Shown here: positions 24,841 through 33,384 of the stretch, piece after piece
Position numbering within the stretch: the first letter of the stretch is position 1
Layout: every line of letters starts with the position of its first letter
Origin: Sphingobacteriaceae bacterium
Lineage (GTDB): Bacteria > Bacteroidota > Bacteroidia > B-17B0 > Aurantibacillaceae
Direction of reading: 5' to 3'
Length of the DNA stretch: 64,000 nt
Assembly: GCA_002319075.1 (NCBI GenBank)
Contig: NVQB01000001.1
Span: 1,922,001-1,986,000 of the forward strand
The notes under the pieces: model-generated
Told to the model about the DNA's origin: nothing
What the model saw: only the letters and a program-made list of their open reading frames with translations
Databases searched by the model: none
Program-made: the position numbers and the translations under genes

Positions 24841-24918
24841 GTATCTTTATTCTCCTTAACCCGCTGTGTCAGCGTGTTTCGTTCCCGGAACTTATTTATT
24901 TATTTTAATTCTAAAAAA

Positions 24919-25440
24919 ATGAGCACGCTAATAGAGAACCTGCACAACAACAACGTTATCTTCAGTTATTACGGTTTTATTGATGATAAAGTTTTGGGTG
25001 AAGTTTTACAGATCACCAAAAGTAAACTCGAAGGCAACAACGAAAATCCACAAGTAGTGACGCGGGTACACGATGCAATCAACGAATGCGTGGATAACGT
25101 GATCAAACACAATTTTTACCCGGATGATGACCATGTGCGTTATAAATCCTTGTTAGTGGTATCTAAACAGGAAGACGATTACCTGATTGATACTATTAAT
25201 GTTGTAAACTCACTTCAGAAAGACAGCATCAACGAGCAGCTTAACTTTCTAAATACAAGGAGTAAAGAAGAATTGCATGCACTTAAATCTAAATCACTGA
25301 TGACAGCTCAACACACGCCTGTTGTTGGTAAAGGTTTAATTGATCTTGTTTTGAAAGCTGATAATTGCGATTGCACTTTTAAGGATCTTGAAGCAAATTT
25401 TTTATTCAATATTAATTTTAAGATTAATTCACTGAACTGA
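24919..25440 (+). CDS. SiaB-like protein (DUF6272), RsbW-related kinase fold
   Basis: A 173-aa cytoplasmic protein, starting at the ATG at 24919 after an A-rich tract. The segment VHDAINECVDNVIKHNF resembles the N-box of GHKL anti-sigma kinases (E-x-x-x-N-x-x-KH). The overall length fits the DUF6272/SiaB family; SiaB of Pseudomonas is part of a SiaABCD signalling module. The assignment is from remembered family patterns and is moderate. No SiaA, SiaC or SiaD partner is present in the window. Its stop codon abuts the palindromic repeat at 25441. Confidence 0.6.
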   Translation: MSTLIENLHNNNVIFSYYGFIDDKVLGEVLQITKSKLEGNNENPQVVTRVHDAINECVDNVIKHNFYPDDDHVRYKSLLVVSKQEDDYLIDTINVVNSLQKDSINEQLNFLNTRSKEELHALKSKSLMTAQHTPVVGKGLIDLVLKADNCDCTFKDLEANFLFNINFKINSLN

Positions 25441-25600
25441 TCTCGGCTACGCACAAGCTGGCCTTAACATCCACCGGATGTTAATCCTGCTCGATCTGAC
25501 ACTCGAATGCTCTCGATCTGAGACTCCTGGCACGATTGCTTGCATTAACATTTGCTGGAGGTTAATTCTACTCTATTTGATATTCGCTGCGCTTCATCGC
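25441..25600. repeat. Tandem pair of palindromic repeats starting at the stop codon (330-bp gap)
   Basis: Directly after the TGA, TCTCGGCTACGC begins a repeat. The core stem is TTAACATCC (25464-25472) / GGATGTTAA (25476-25484), flanked by AGCTGGC on the left and CCTGCTCGATCTGACA on the right. A diverged second copy has TTAAC (25545-25549) and GTTAA (25561-25565) with similar right flank. The same left and right flanks surround an unrelated stem at 63299-63418. The remaining bases up to 25770 hold only the aroK promoter region (TATCTTTCG near 25750). Confidence 0.6.
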
Positions 25601-25770
25601 CCTAAAAACCGATCTTTTGCCGAATTCTATTAACGCTCTTGTTATTGATCTCACTTTCGGTTATAGTATATACACAAATTTAACTGGTGCCATTTTGCTT
25701 TGTTGTCACATCAAGCATGGTAGAGATGAGGACGACGAAAATTTCCGTATCTTTCGCCTATTAGCAACAA

Positions 25771-26307
25771 ATGAAACTTAAACAACACGTATTCTTAACC
25801 GGCTTTATGGGAAGCGGAAAAAGCACTGCCGGCAAGGCTCTCGGTACTTTATTAAAAACCCGCTTTATCGACCTCGATGATTATCTCGAAAAAAAAGAAG
25901 CCCGCACCATTCCTGAAATTTTTGAAGAAGAAGGGGAAGAAAAATTTCGCGAGCTTGAAAAAAAATACTTACTGGAACTTCTGAAATTAAAAGACCCACA
26001 TGTTATTTCTTTAGGCGGAGGAACCATTTGTTTTTACGATAATTTAGAGACCGTCAAAAAAAACGGGCAGCTTATTTATATTGATCTTCCTACAAATATT
26101 CTGGTGGATCGCATTAAAGAATCTTCTACTACGCGCCCTCTCTTGAAAGATTTAACTAATGAAGAGCTCACAAAAAATATTGATGAAATCCTTTCTGTAA
26201 GAAAACCTTTCTACGAACAGGCCCATATCATTATAAACGGCTTGCTGTTAACGCCTCAACTTATCCAACAGAAATTACTTGGCTCTGTTAAAGAACATAC
26301 GAAGTAG
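25771..26307 (+). CDS. aroK: Shikimate kinase
   Basis: AroK phosphorylates shikimate at O3 with ATP in chorismate synthesis. The 178-aa protein has the Walker A FLTGFMGSGKST, shikimate-binding FIDLDDYLE and EEGEEKFRELE, SLGGGTICF, and the lid Arg in TTRPLLKDL. The length is normal. The ATG at 25771 is right after an AACAA leader. Its 3' end overlaps the next gene's TTG start by 29 bp, which suggests cotranscription. Confidence 0.95.
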   Translation: MKLKQHVFLTGFMGSGKSTAGKALGTLLKTRFIDLDDYLEKKEARTIPEIFEEEGEEKFRELEKKYLLELLKLKDPHVISLGGGTICFYDNLETVKKNGQLIYIDLPTNILVDRIKESSTTRPLLKDLTNEELTKNIDEILSVRKPFYEQAHIIINGLLLTPQLIQQKLLGSVKEHTK

Positions 26308-27217
26308 TTTTCTTTTTTTGCTTTGCAGTTTTGCAACGTTGCATGCGCAGGAATTTCCTGTAAAAACAGATCAACTGGGTTTTAGCGCGGGATTAAACCT
26401 GGCTTTCGGAACACATTTTCAGCGTCTGGGTGTAAATTTTAATTTTTATTATGTGTTCGATCATGTGCAGGCTAACTCTGAAATACGTGCCTATTTCAAC
26501 TTTAAAGGCTTAGGACCCAAACTGCGTTATCCTGAATTAGTTTTAGCCCAGGGCATTGTTTTTTCTGCGGGTCGGGAAAAAGATTATTTTAATCCTTTTA
26601 TTTCTTCGGTTTCTAATCAAACCAAGTATGAAAACGCTATAGCCTATTCGTATAATGCCTGGTTTAATAAAATAAAAACAACGCAGCAAACCGGTATCAT
26701 TGCAATACAGGTTCAGAACTTCAGTCTAATTACAGAGAATGATATTCTTGCAAGACAGATGTTGGATCGTTTTAGAACCGCAGCCGCATTAATTCAATAC
26801 CAATATAAAGATCAGTTCCAGGCAGCTGTGAGCTGCGCCATGTGGACAGGCAGTATGGGACGCAGGCACGAGATCAGACGCAGTGAATTTAATTACGAAT
26901 GTTACATGGATACTGCAGGTGCAGTTTACGGAAACACTTCGCATGGTTTATTGAGCGCGCAGATCAAATACAATTTAGGCTATTCTCAAAACGCACAACT
27001 TAATCTTGGCATCGATGCGGAACAAGTACGAAACGGCGTGCAAAATAAATTTATTCACGATATGCGCTTTATTCCCAAGAAATGGAATAAGGCAAAGAAC
27101 TGCCACATTCCTATGTTAGATGAAAATAACAATGCATACCTCTATCAGGAAGATCAGAAAATTCGTAAAGCGAAATTATTTCTCAATGCTTTTACGAATG
27201 CGAATGTGTTCTATTGA
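26279..27217 (+). CDS. Exported protein resembling polymorphic toxin type 23 (Ntox23-like) domain proteins
   Basis: A 312-aa protein. The only workable start is the TTG at 26279, giving a signal peptide (MALLKNIRSSFLFLLCSFAT) ending at LHAQ; the next Met is more than 130 residues on. The body is rich in aromatic strands. Segments such as LGFSAGLNLAFGTHFQRLG, DRFRTAAALIQYQY, YGNTSHGLL, LGIDAEQVRNGVQNK and HDMRFIPKKW resemble stand-alone Bacteroidota proteins annotated as polymorphic toxin type 23. The match is from memory and toxin activity is doubtful: no immunity gene or secretion scaffold is adjacent. It overlaps aroK. Confidence 0.5.
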   Translation: MALLKNIRSSFLFLLCSFATLHAQEFPVKTDQLGFSAGLNLAFGTHFQRLGVNFNFYYVFDHVQANSEIRAYFNFKGLGPKLRYPELVLAQGIVFSAGREKDYFNPFISSVSNQTKYENAIAYSYNAWFNKIKTTQQTGIIAIQVQNFSLITENDILARQMLDRFRTAAALIQYQYKDQFQAAVSCAMWTGSMGRRHEIRRSEFNYECYMDTAGAVYGNTSHGLLSAQIKYNLGYSQNAQLNLGIDAEQVRNGVQNKFIHDMRFIPKKWNKAKNCHIPMLDENNNAYLYQEDQKIRKAKLFLNAFTNANVFY

Positions 27218-27236
27218 TCTAAAATCAAGCAAATTC

Positions 27237-27563
27237 TCACTTCAACTTCTCATTATCCAAATGCCGCGTGCTATCGCGTTGCGTTTTTTTATCGAGGTTC
27301 TTTTGAAGGGCTTTTTCAAGGTCGATGTTAGTTTGGTTGGCGATACAGATCAATACAAACATAACGTCTGCTAATTCGTCCTCAAGACTTTTTTGTTTGT
27401 CGCTCTCTTTTTCGCTTTGTTCGCCGTAGCGGCGGGCCATAATGCGGGCCACCTCGCCTACTTCTTCCATAAGCATGGCAGTGTTGGTGAGCTCATTGAA
27501 ATAACGAACACCAAATTTTTTGATCCAGTTATCTACTAGTTGCTGTGCTTCGGAGATTTTCAT
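27237..27563 (-). CDS. MazG-like nucleotide pyrophosphohydrolase
   Basis: A 108-aa all-alpha NTP pyrophosphohydrolase. The metal-binding signature is MEEVGEVARI followed by LEDELADVMF, as in MazG/iMazG enzymes that hydrolyse NTPs to NMP and PPi. I start at the ATG at 27563 (MKISEAQQLVDNWIKKFGVR); the frame stays open further upstream but that stretch is not protein-like. Housekeeping removal of non-canonical nucleotides is the usual role. A truncated diverged copy of its 5' end lies immediately upstream at 27637-27750. Confidence 0.85.
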   Translation of the reverse strand: MKISEAQQLVDNWIKKFGVRYFNELTNTAMLMEEVGEVARIMARRYGEQSEKESDKQKSLEDELADVMFVLICIANQTNIDLEKALQKNLDKKTQRDSTRHLDNEKLK

Positions 27564-27636
27564 GCCGTGCAAAATTAACCACATAGGTACAGAGTTTTCA
27601 TAGAATATCCAACTATGCATAAACCACGCCGAACGC

Positions 27637-27750
27637 TTAAAAGAAACTATAGATACGCTTCGCAAGCGAAGTTTCTGGGAGGCAGAAATACCGGACACCG
27701 AATTCTTTGATCCAGTCGTCGACTAGCTTTTGTGTTTCAGATATCTTCAT
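27637..27750 (-). pseudogene. Truncated tandem copy of the MazG-like gene 5' end
   Basis: Read on the minus strand from the ATG at 27750, the first 22 codons give MKISETQKLVDDWIKEFGVR and then YF, matching the intact gene at 18 of 22 residues. After that the frame runs into unrelated sequence (a hairpin CTTCGCTTGCGAAG) and stops at 27637. Similarity also continues upstream of both ATGs (CTACATAGATACA versus CCACATAGGTACA, then CATAGAATAT in each). This indicates a tandem duplication including the promoter. It supplies most of the 429-bp gap 27564-27992; I see no gene in 27763-27992. Confidence 0.75.
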
Positions 27751-27992
27751 GGTACAAAGTTAAACTACATAGATACATCGTCCCGCTAGTGACCGGGCAT
27801 AGAATATACGAACCACTAAAAGGGCACACAGGGTACCATAGCTATCGGACCCGCAAGCGGAGTGTGTCACGAATATTTGAACTCTACTTCAAATTCTTAG
27901 TGTACTGAAATAAGCTCACAGCATATAAACCTACGCTGCCTATGGTTCTGCGTTTTTCAAACATGGAAGAGTGGTTCAAACAAGGCCCATGC

Positions 27993-28880
27993 TTAGGCGT
28001 CCTTCTTTGGCGTTTGTCCCAGTTTTATTTCGTTAGTCTCAAACGCCATTTTAAACTCACCATAAAGTTCACTTGTTAAGTCTGCTGAACTTTCCGGTAA
28101 GCTATAGGGCCTCACGTTCATGATAACCGTGCCGTCGGTTACCTTTCCAACAGAAACTGCCGGAGCGGGTATTTTTAAAACTTTTTCGTTTTTATTCAGG
28201 ACCTCAGCAATGATTTGTCTTACGTGTGCAAGATTGTTGTCGTTGCTAAGCGTCAGAACAATGTCAAGGCGCACGTCGCCATGGCGCGTGGAATTGACAA
28301 TGGTTCCGTTAGAGAGCGGACCGTTAGGAAGAATAACCGTTTTATGGTCGGCAGTAAGAAGGATGGTGTTAAAGATCTGGATCTCTATCACTTCCCCAGA
28401 TTGTCCACCAGCCTCGATAGAATCGCCCACTTTAAAAGGCTTAAAAATTAAAATAAGAACTCCCCCCGCGAAATTAGACAGCGATCCTTGCAAGGCCAAA
28501 CCTACAGCCAATCCGGCCGCTCCCAGAATAGTGACAAAACTTGTAGTACCAATGCCAATCATTCCCGCCACAGTAACGATAAGAACGATCTTTAAACCAA
28601 TACTCATTAAACTTCTCAAAAAAGTACGGAGACTCACATCCAAGTCCCTTCTTACCATGGCTTTTTCGGCGATCTTACTAATACGTTTTATAAGCCACAT
28701 GCCAATAATTAATACAAGAACGGCCGAAACGATGATCGGCGTGTACTCAACCACCGAATAAACCATACGGTCGAAATAAGTCGTAATTCTATCCTCGCGT
28801 ACCTGCAAATCTTGTTTAATCACGTCCACCGAAGGGATGATTTTCTTAAGTCCGTCGGAGCTTTGTAAATAATGTAACAT
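27993..28880 (-). CDS. Small-conductance mechanosensitive channel (MscS family)
   Basis: A 295-aa MscS-type channel that opens under membrane tension to release solutes. Three hydrophobic helices (about 45-65, 80-105, 110-135) include the pore helix TILGAAGLAVGLALQGSLSN. The beta domain signature GGVLILIFKPFKVGDSIEA and VILPNGPLSNGTIVN follow, and the C-terminal alpha/beta domain ends near GQTPKKDA. The start is taken as the ATG at 28880; an in-frame GTG at 28910 is possible. It is divergent from the gene at 28926. Confidence 0.93.
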   Translation of the reverse strand: MLHYLQSSDGLKKIIPSVDVIKQDLQVREDRITTYFDRMVYSVVEYTPIIVSAVLVLIIGMWLIKRISKIAEKAMVRRDLDVSLRTFLRSLMSIGLKIVLIVTVAGMIGIGTTSFVTILGAAGLAVGLALQGSLSNFAGGVLILIFKPFKVGDSIEAGGQSGEVIEIQIFNTILLTADHKTVILPNGPLSNGTIVNSTRHGDVRLDIVLTLSNDNNLAHVRQIIAEVLNKNEKVLKIPAPAVSVGKVTDGTVIMNVRPYSLPESSADLTSELYGEFKMAFETNEIKLGQTPKKDA

Positions 28881-28925
28881 AAAGCTTTTCAAAAAAATTA
28901 ATACCTTCACAAAGCTAATTAAAAA

Positions 28926-29969
28926 ATGAAATACCCCCTTTTATTCTTGTTTTTTGCAGGCACTCTCGCAGCACAAAAAAAGGCGGCCTGGGACACTACG
29001 CGGTATCAGAAGTTCAGTTCTAATTTAATGGTAGGTATCTTTCAATCGTACCGCAATTTCAATAACGAATTCCAGCAATTTACCATCCCCGATTCCCTGG
29101 GAATATCGAAACATAAATACGTGGCAGAATCTAACCTTACTACGGGCATTGAAGTCAATTACGACAAGTTCAGCTTAGGTTTCGCTGTTAAATCAACCCC
29201 CAAACAAAACCATAATGCCCGGGGCAACACCAAAACAGTGAGTGCCAATTTTAATTTTGGCGGTAATAGGTGGATGCTTGAAAATTCGATACGCTATTTT
29301 AAAGGCTTTTACGACGCGAATACCGCAAACTATGACACTACCTTTAAAGAAACAGGAAATTATTATTACCAACCCGATTTTACGAATACACTCTTCCGCA
29401 GTAAATTCTTATACTTCACCAATCACAAGAGGTACTCTTTCCGTTCGGCCTATGTTTGCAATTACCGGCAGTTAAAAAGCGGAGCTACCTGGATCTTCAG
29501 TGGCAACAGTACTTACAATTACCTCCGCAACGACAGTTCTTTTTTTCCGGCAGCTACGCAAGCCTATTATGGCGATTACGGGGCCATGAACGGAATGAAG
29601 GTTTTTGCTGTTTCTTTGAATGCCGGAGGAGCCGCAAGTCTCGTTATATGGAAAGCCTTCTTTATCAATTTTATGTTTATTGTGGGGCCCGAACAGCAAT
29701 GGCGAACGTATAATTACACAGACGGACCTTCGAGAAACCTCTCCTATTTTTCTTTGTCGGGCGATGTGCGTGGCTCGATCGGCTTAAATTTCAGACGTTT
29801 TTATTTTATGTCTTTCTCCCGAAACGATTTTGCGGTTTATAATAGTAGCTTTGTTGGACTCACCAATAGCTCCATTGGAGGCGGATTTATTATGGGTTGG
29901 CGTTTTAATTCGAAGACTCCGGAGTTTTATAAAAAACTTCAAAGCACAAAACTTTATTCATTCTTCTAA
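28926..29969 (+). CDS. Exported beta-barrel-like protein, DUF4421-like
   Basis: A 347-aa protein with signal peptide MKYPLLFLFFAGTLAAQ. The mature chain is rich in Tyr/Phe/Asn alternating strands (YVAESNLTTGIEVNYDKFSL, FRSAYVCNYRQLKSG) and ends in Phe-Phe (KLYSFF), a typical outer-membrane barrel C-terminus. Overall features are like DUF4421 proteins of Bacteroidota; this is a tentative match. It is predicted to be an outer-membrane protein of unknown role. The ubiD-family gene follows within 10 bp. Confidence 0.55.
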   Translation: MKYPLLFLFFAGTLAAQKKAAWDTTRYQKFSSNLMVGIFQSYRNFNNEFQQFTIPDSLGISKHKYVAESNLTTGIEVNYDKFSLGFAVKSTPKQNHNARGNTKTVSANFNFGGNRWMLENSIRYFKGFYDANTANYDTTFKETGNYYYQPDFTNTLFRSKFLYFTNHKRYSFRSAYVCNYRQLKSGATWIFSGNSTYNYLRNDSSFFPAATQAYYGDYGAMNGMKVFAVSLNAGGAASLVIWKAFFINFMFIVGPEQQWRTYNYTDGPSRNLSYFSLSGDVRGSIGLNFRRFYFMSFSRNDFAVYNSSFVGLTNSSIGGGFIMGWRFNSKTPEFYKKLQSTKLYSFF

Positions 29970-29978
29970 TTGTATTTT

Positions 29979-31820
29979 ATGACCTACCAAAATTTAAATG
30001 ATTGTCTTGCTGACCTTGAAAAACAAGGCTATCTCGTGCGTATTAAAGAAGAAGTAGATCCAGCGCTGGATATGGCGGCCATTCATCTAAGAGTTTTTGC
30101 AAATGGCGGGCCTGCCATTTTATTTGAGAAAGTAAAAGGCAGCAAATACAGAACCGTTAGTAATCTTTTTGGCACTTTAGAACGCAGCAAATTTATGTTC
30201 CGGAACACGCTTGCTACTATGCAGGAATTGGTTCAGCTGCGCAACGATCCTATGTCTGCATTAAAAAAACCCTTAAAATACGTTTCTACCGGAATGGCAG
30301 CGTATAAAGCCCTTCCCAGGAAAGCGTCTTTCTCGTCAGCAGGATTTAAAGAAATAAACATTTCAGATCTTCCTTTAATAAAACACTGGCCAATGGACGG
30401 CGGGGCATTTGTAACCCTTCCACAAGTTTATACCGAAGATATTGATAAACCGGGCGTAATGGCTTCCAACCTCGGGATGTATCGCATACAGCTAAATGGT
30501 AATGACTACATAACTGACAAAGAAATCGGTCTGCATTACCAGATTCACCGGGGTATTGGCGTTCACCAAAATAAAACAAATAAAAAGAATATTCCGCTAA
30601 AGGTGAGTATTTTTGTGGGCGGTCCACCGGCCCATACCCTGGCTGCCGTTATGCCTTTGCCGGAAGGAATAAGCGAGTTAACTTTTGCAGGAGCTTTAGG
30701 CGGCAAACGTTTTCGTTATGCTTACAAAGACGGGTATTGTATTTCGCTCGACGCAGATTTTGTTATTACAGGAGAAGTATATCCTAATGAAAATAAGCCC
30801 GAAGGCCCTTTTGGAGATCATCTCGGTTACTACAGTTTAAAACATCCATTTCCTTTAATGCGTGTGCATAAAGTGTATGCTAAAGAAAATGCGATCTGGC
30901 CATTTACAGTGGTAGGAAGACCTCCACAAGAAGACACCGCGTTTGGAGCATTGATACATGAAATCAGTGGAAGCGCTATTCCGAACGAAATACCGGGCGT
31001 AAAGGAAGTACACGCTGTAGACGCGGCCGGCGTGCACCCCTTATTATTAGCTGTGGGAAGCGAGCGCTACACCCCTTATTTAAAAAACAAACGTCCCGCC
31101 GAACTATTAACGCAGGCGAACCGAATTTTAGGAACCGGACAATTGAGTCTTGCCAAATATTTATTTATCAGTGCTGATGAAAGCAAAGACTTAAACTGCC
31201 ATGACATCCGCGAATTTTTCAGGTATATTTTCGAACGCATTGATTTAAAAAGAGATTTACATTTTTACACAAAAACTACCATAGATACGCTGGATTACAG
31301 CGGTGATGAAATTAACGAAGGAAGTAAGCTCGTTGTAGCGGCTTTTGGAGACAAACTGAGAGAGTTGAAAAAAGAATTACCTTCTGCTTTTACTTCCTCG
31401 GCTTTAATTTCAAATGCAGTAATGTTAATGGAAGGTGTTGTAGCATTAGAATTAACAAGGTTTACAGATTACAAGCATGCCCGAGAAGAAATTAAAAATC
31501 TGGCGAAGGAGCTTGAAACCAAAATACAGGAACTGGAAGGTATTGTGCAAATTATTATTTACGATCAATTTACTTTTAATCCTTCCACCGGAAATTTAAA
31601 CGACTATCTCTGGATCACTTATACAAGAAGTAATCCCAGTCACGACATTTACGGAGTGGGAGAAATTACTGAAAACAAACATTGGGGCTGCAGCGGACCT
31701 ATGATCATAGATGCGCGGAAAAAACCGCATCATGCGCCCGAGTTAAAAGTAAATTCCGAAACACAAAAAAGAATTGAACACTTATTTTCAAAAGGTGGTC
31801 CGCTTGAAAAATGGGCTTAA
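29979..31820 (+). CDS. UbiD family decarboxylase
   Basis: A 613-aa prenylated-FMN-dependent decarboxylase of the UbiD family, long form, often annotated as menaquinone biosynthesis decarboxylase in Bacteroidota. The Glu-rich active-site segment ENKPEGPFGDHLGYYS is present, as are PPQEDTAFGALIHEISG and the C-terminal DYLWITYTRSNPSHDIYG. The ATG at 29979 is used; a TTG at 29970 is also in frame. No UbiX gene is in the window. It overlaps the following membrane-protein gene by 10 bp. Confidence 0.88.
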   Translation: MTYQNLNDCLADLEKQGYLVRIKEEVDPALDMAAIHLRVFANGGPAILFEKVKGSKYRTVSNLFGTLERSKFMFRNTLATMQELVQLRNDPMSALKKPLKYVSTGMAAYKALPRKASFSSAGFKEINISDLPLIKHWPMDGGAFVTLPQVYTEDIDKPGVMASNLGMYRIQLNGNDYITDKEIGLHYQIHRGIGVHQNKTNKKNIPLKVSIFVGGPPAHTLAAVMPLPEGISELTFAGALGGKRFRYAYKDGYCISLDADFVITGEVYPNENKPEGPFGDHLGYYSLKHPFPLMRVHKVYAKENAIWPFTVVGRPPQEDTAFGALIHEISGSAIPNEIPGVKEVHAVDAAGVHPLLLAVGSERYTPYLKNKRPAELLTQANRILGTGQLSLAKYLFISADESKDLNCHDIREFFRYIFERIDLKRDLHFYTKTTIDTLDYSGDEINEGSKLVVAAFGDKLRELKKELPSAFTSSALISNAVMLMEGVVALELTRFTDYKHAREEIKNLAKELETKIQELEGIVQIIIYDQFTFNPSTGNLNDYLWITYTRSNPSHDIYGVGEITENKHWGCSGPMIIDARKKPHHAPELKVNSETQKRIEHLFSKGGPLEKWA

Positions 31821-33376
31821 TCATGCAAACAGGCGGCGGAAACGAAGATAAATTACTTTCTTTAAAAAAGGATTTCGTACTTAACGCGGCGTTTGTGCTT
31901 TTAATTTTAGTGATTCTACTGACGCGTGTTTTAATCTTTTTTAAAGTCAACCTTCCCTGCATAGACTCCGACCAACCCTTTATGTGGGCCGGAGTGAAGG
32001 ATTATTCAGAAGGTAAATTTTACGAACCCAGGTTTTACGGACAAGATTACAATACCTTTTTAGAAGCATTGTTTGCTGTACCACTTTATTGGCTTAAGGT
32101 TCCGGTATATTATGCTTTGCCAATTGCGACGCATTTTCTATCGCTCTTTCCATTTCTTTTTACAGCCTTTTATTTATTTTTTCATCAAAGAAAAGAGAAT
32201 GCTTTACTTGTGCTTGCTGTTTTACTTTGTCTGCCCCTCGGCTACGATATTATGAGTGGTATTCCGCGCGGTTTTGTATCCGGACTTTTTTTTAGCAGTT
32301 TTTTCGTCATCAGTATTTTAAATCCGCAGAATTTAAAATGGCTATTTATAAACTCTACATTAGCGCTCACGGGTTATTTTGTAAATCCTAATTCCGTTTT
32401 GGTAAGCATTCCACTCCTGTTTTATTTCTTTTTAATGAATTACAAAAATTCGAAGTATTACGTAGTAAGCTTAGCGGCCTTATTGTGGTTCATTCCCCTC
32501 TATTTTATTTTCGATTATTTTTATAAAATCCACCCCGAATATGTTGTACTGGATTTACATTACAATTTCACAACTGCCTTTTTCTGGGATATTCTAAAGC
32601 ATCTCGACCGTCACTTTGCCCATGTAAATTTTTTCGTGGAAGAAAAAGCAATATCCGTTTTGTGCGTTTTACTCCTCATAGCAATTGCGTTATTTAAAGA
32701 AAATAAAAGAGCTTTTTACGCCTTGCTTTGCTTTTTGGTTGTAATCCTATTGTCCTTCTTTTCAGCCAAAACTAAAGATGGTGTTGTTTGGCCCTTTTAT
32801 TCTTACAGTCGTATTTTCCTGGGAATTCCTTTGTTCATAGCTTTTGCATCGCTTATGATTCATTTGCGCTCAAGAATCATCGCACTCTCCATAATAGTGG
32901 TAAGTTTAGGATTCTCGGCTTACAAGTTTTTTGATTTCGACCGCGCATTAGATTGTCACACAAAACACGTCGAAAAATGGAATGGCGTTCACCTCATGTC
33001 TATAAATTCTGTTTTTGAATCGCTCAACTTTTTTAAAAAAAAATGTAAGGAAAACAAAACGGAACACTTCCTTATCTCGAACACTTTCTGGCTCTGCACT
33101 TACATGAACTACGGAGGTGCTGTAATTATGAAAGATTTTCCCTCCACCGAAGAAACCGCGGCAGAACGACGCTATTGGGTGCGTGAAGGAAATAAAGATA
33201 AAGTTTTTGAGAAATTTATTTTTCTCTCCGCCAAATTTGATTTTGACAAACGTCTTTCCGGAACAGAAAAGTTTACATTAAAACGTTTAGATGATTACGG
33301 TTTATTTCTTGTAGAAAATAATAAAGTCTCTAACAAGGATTTTTTATCACTTGTTAGAGACCTTGAAAGAAAATAG
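31811..33376 (+). CDS. Polytopic membrane protein, GT-C glycosyltransferase-like
   Basis: A 521-aa protein with about ten hydrophobic helices followed by a soluble C-terminal region (about 390-521). After the first helix is CIDSDQPFMWAGVKDYSEG, an acidic loop like the catalytic first periplasmic loop of GT-C/PMT glycosyltransferases, followed by FYGQDYNTFLEALF. It probably transfers a sugar from a lipid-linked donor outside the cytoplasmic membrane; the family assignment is by architecture only. It overlaps the 3' end of the UbiD gene. Confidence 0.6.
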   Translation: MGLIMQTGGGNEDKLLSLKKDFVLNAAFVLLILVILLTRVLIFFKVNLPCIDSDQPFMWAGVKDYSEGKFYEPRFYGQDYNTFLEALFAVPLYWLKVPVYYALPIATHFLSLFPFLFTAFYLFFHQRKENALLVLAVLLCLPLGYDIMSGIPRGFVSGLFFSSFFVISILNPQNLKWLFINSTLALTGYFVNPNSVLVSIPLLFYFFLMNYKNSKYYVVSLAALLWFIPLYFIFDYFYKIHPEYVVLDLHYNFTTAFFWDILKHLDRHFAHVNFFVEEKAISVLCVLLLIAIALFKENKRAFYALLCFLVVILLSFFSAKTKDGVVWPFYSYSRIFLGIPLFIAFASLMIHLRSRIIALSIIVVSLGFSAYKFFDFDRALDCHTKHVEKWNGVHLMSINSVFESLNFFKKKCKENKTEHFLISNTFWLCTYMNYGGAVIMKDFPSTEETAAERRYWVREGNKDKVFEKFIFLSAKFDFDKRLSGTEKFTLKRLDDYGLFLVENNKVSNKDFLSLVRDLERK

Positions 33377-33384
33377 AGCTGAGT

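Noticed and set aside
27564-27698. Extended N-terminus of the MazG-like protein
   Set aside because: It covers the duplicated intergenic unit and has no similarity to MazG proteins; the truncated copy has its ATG at the matching position, supporting 27563 as the start.
28120-28761. A 213-codon ORF antisense to the MscS gene
   Set aside because: It is a mirror of a well-supported mscS coding sequence with an implausible Thr/Ile/Pro-rich protein.
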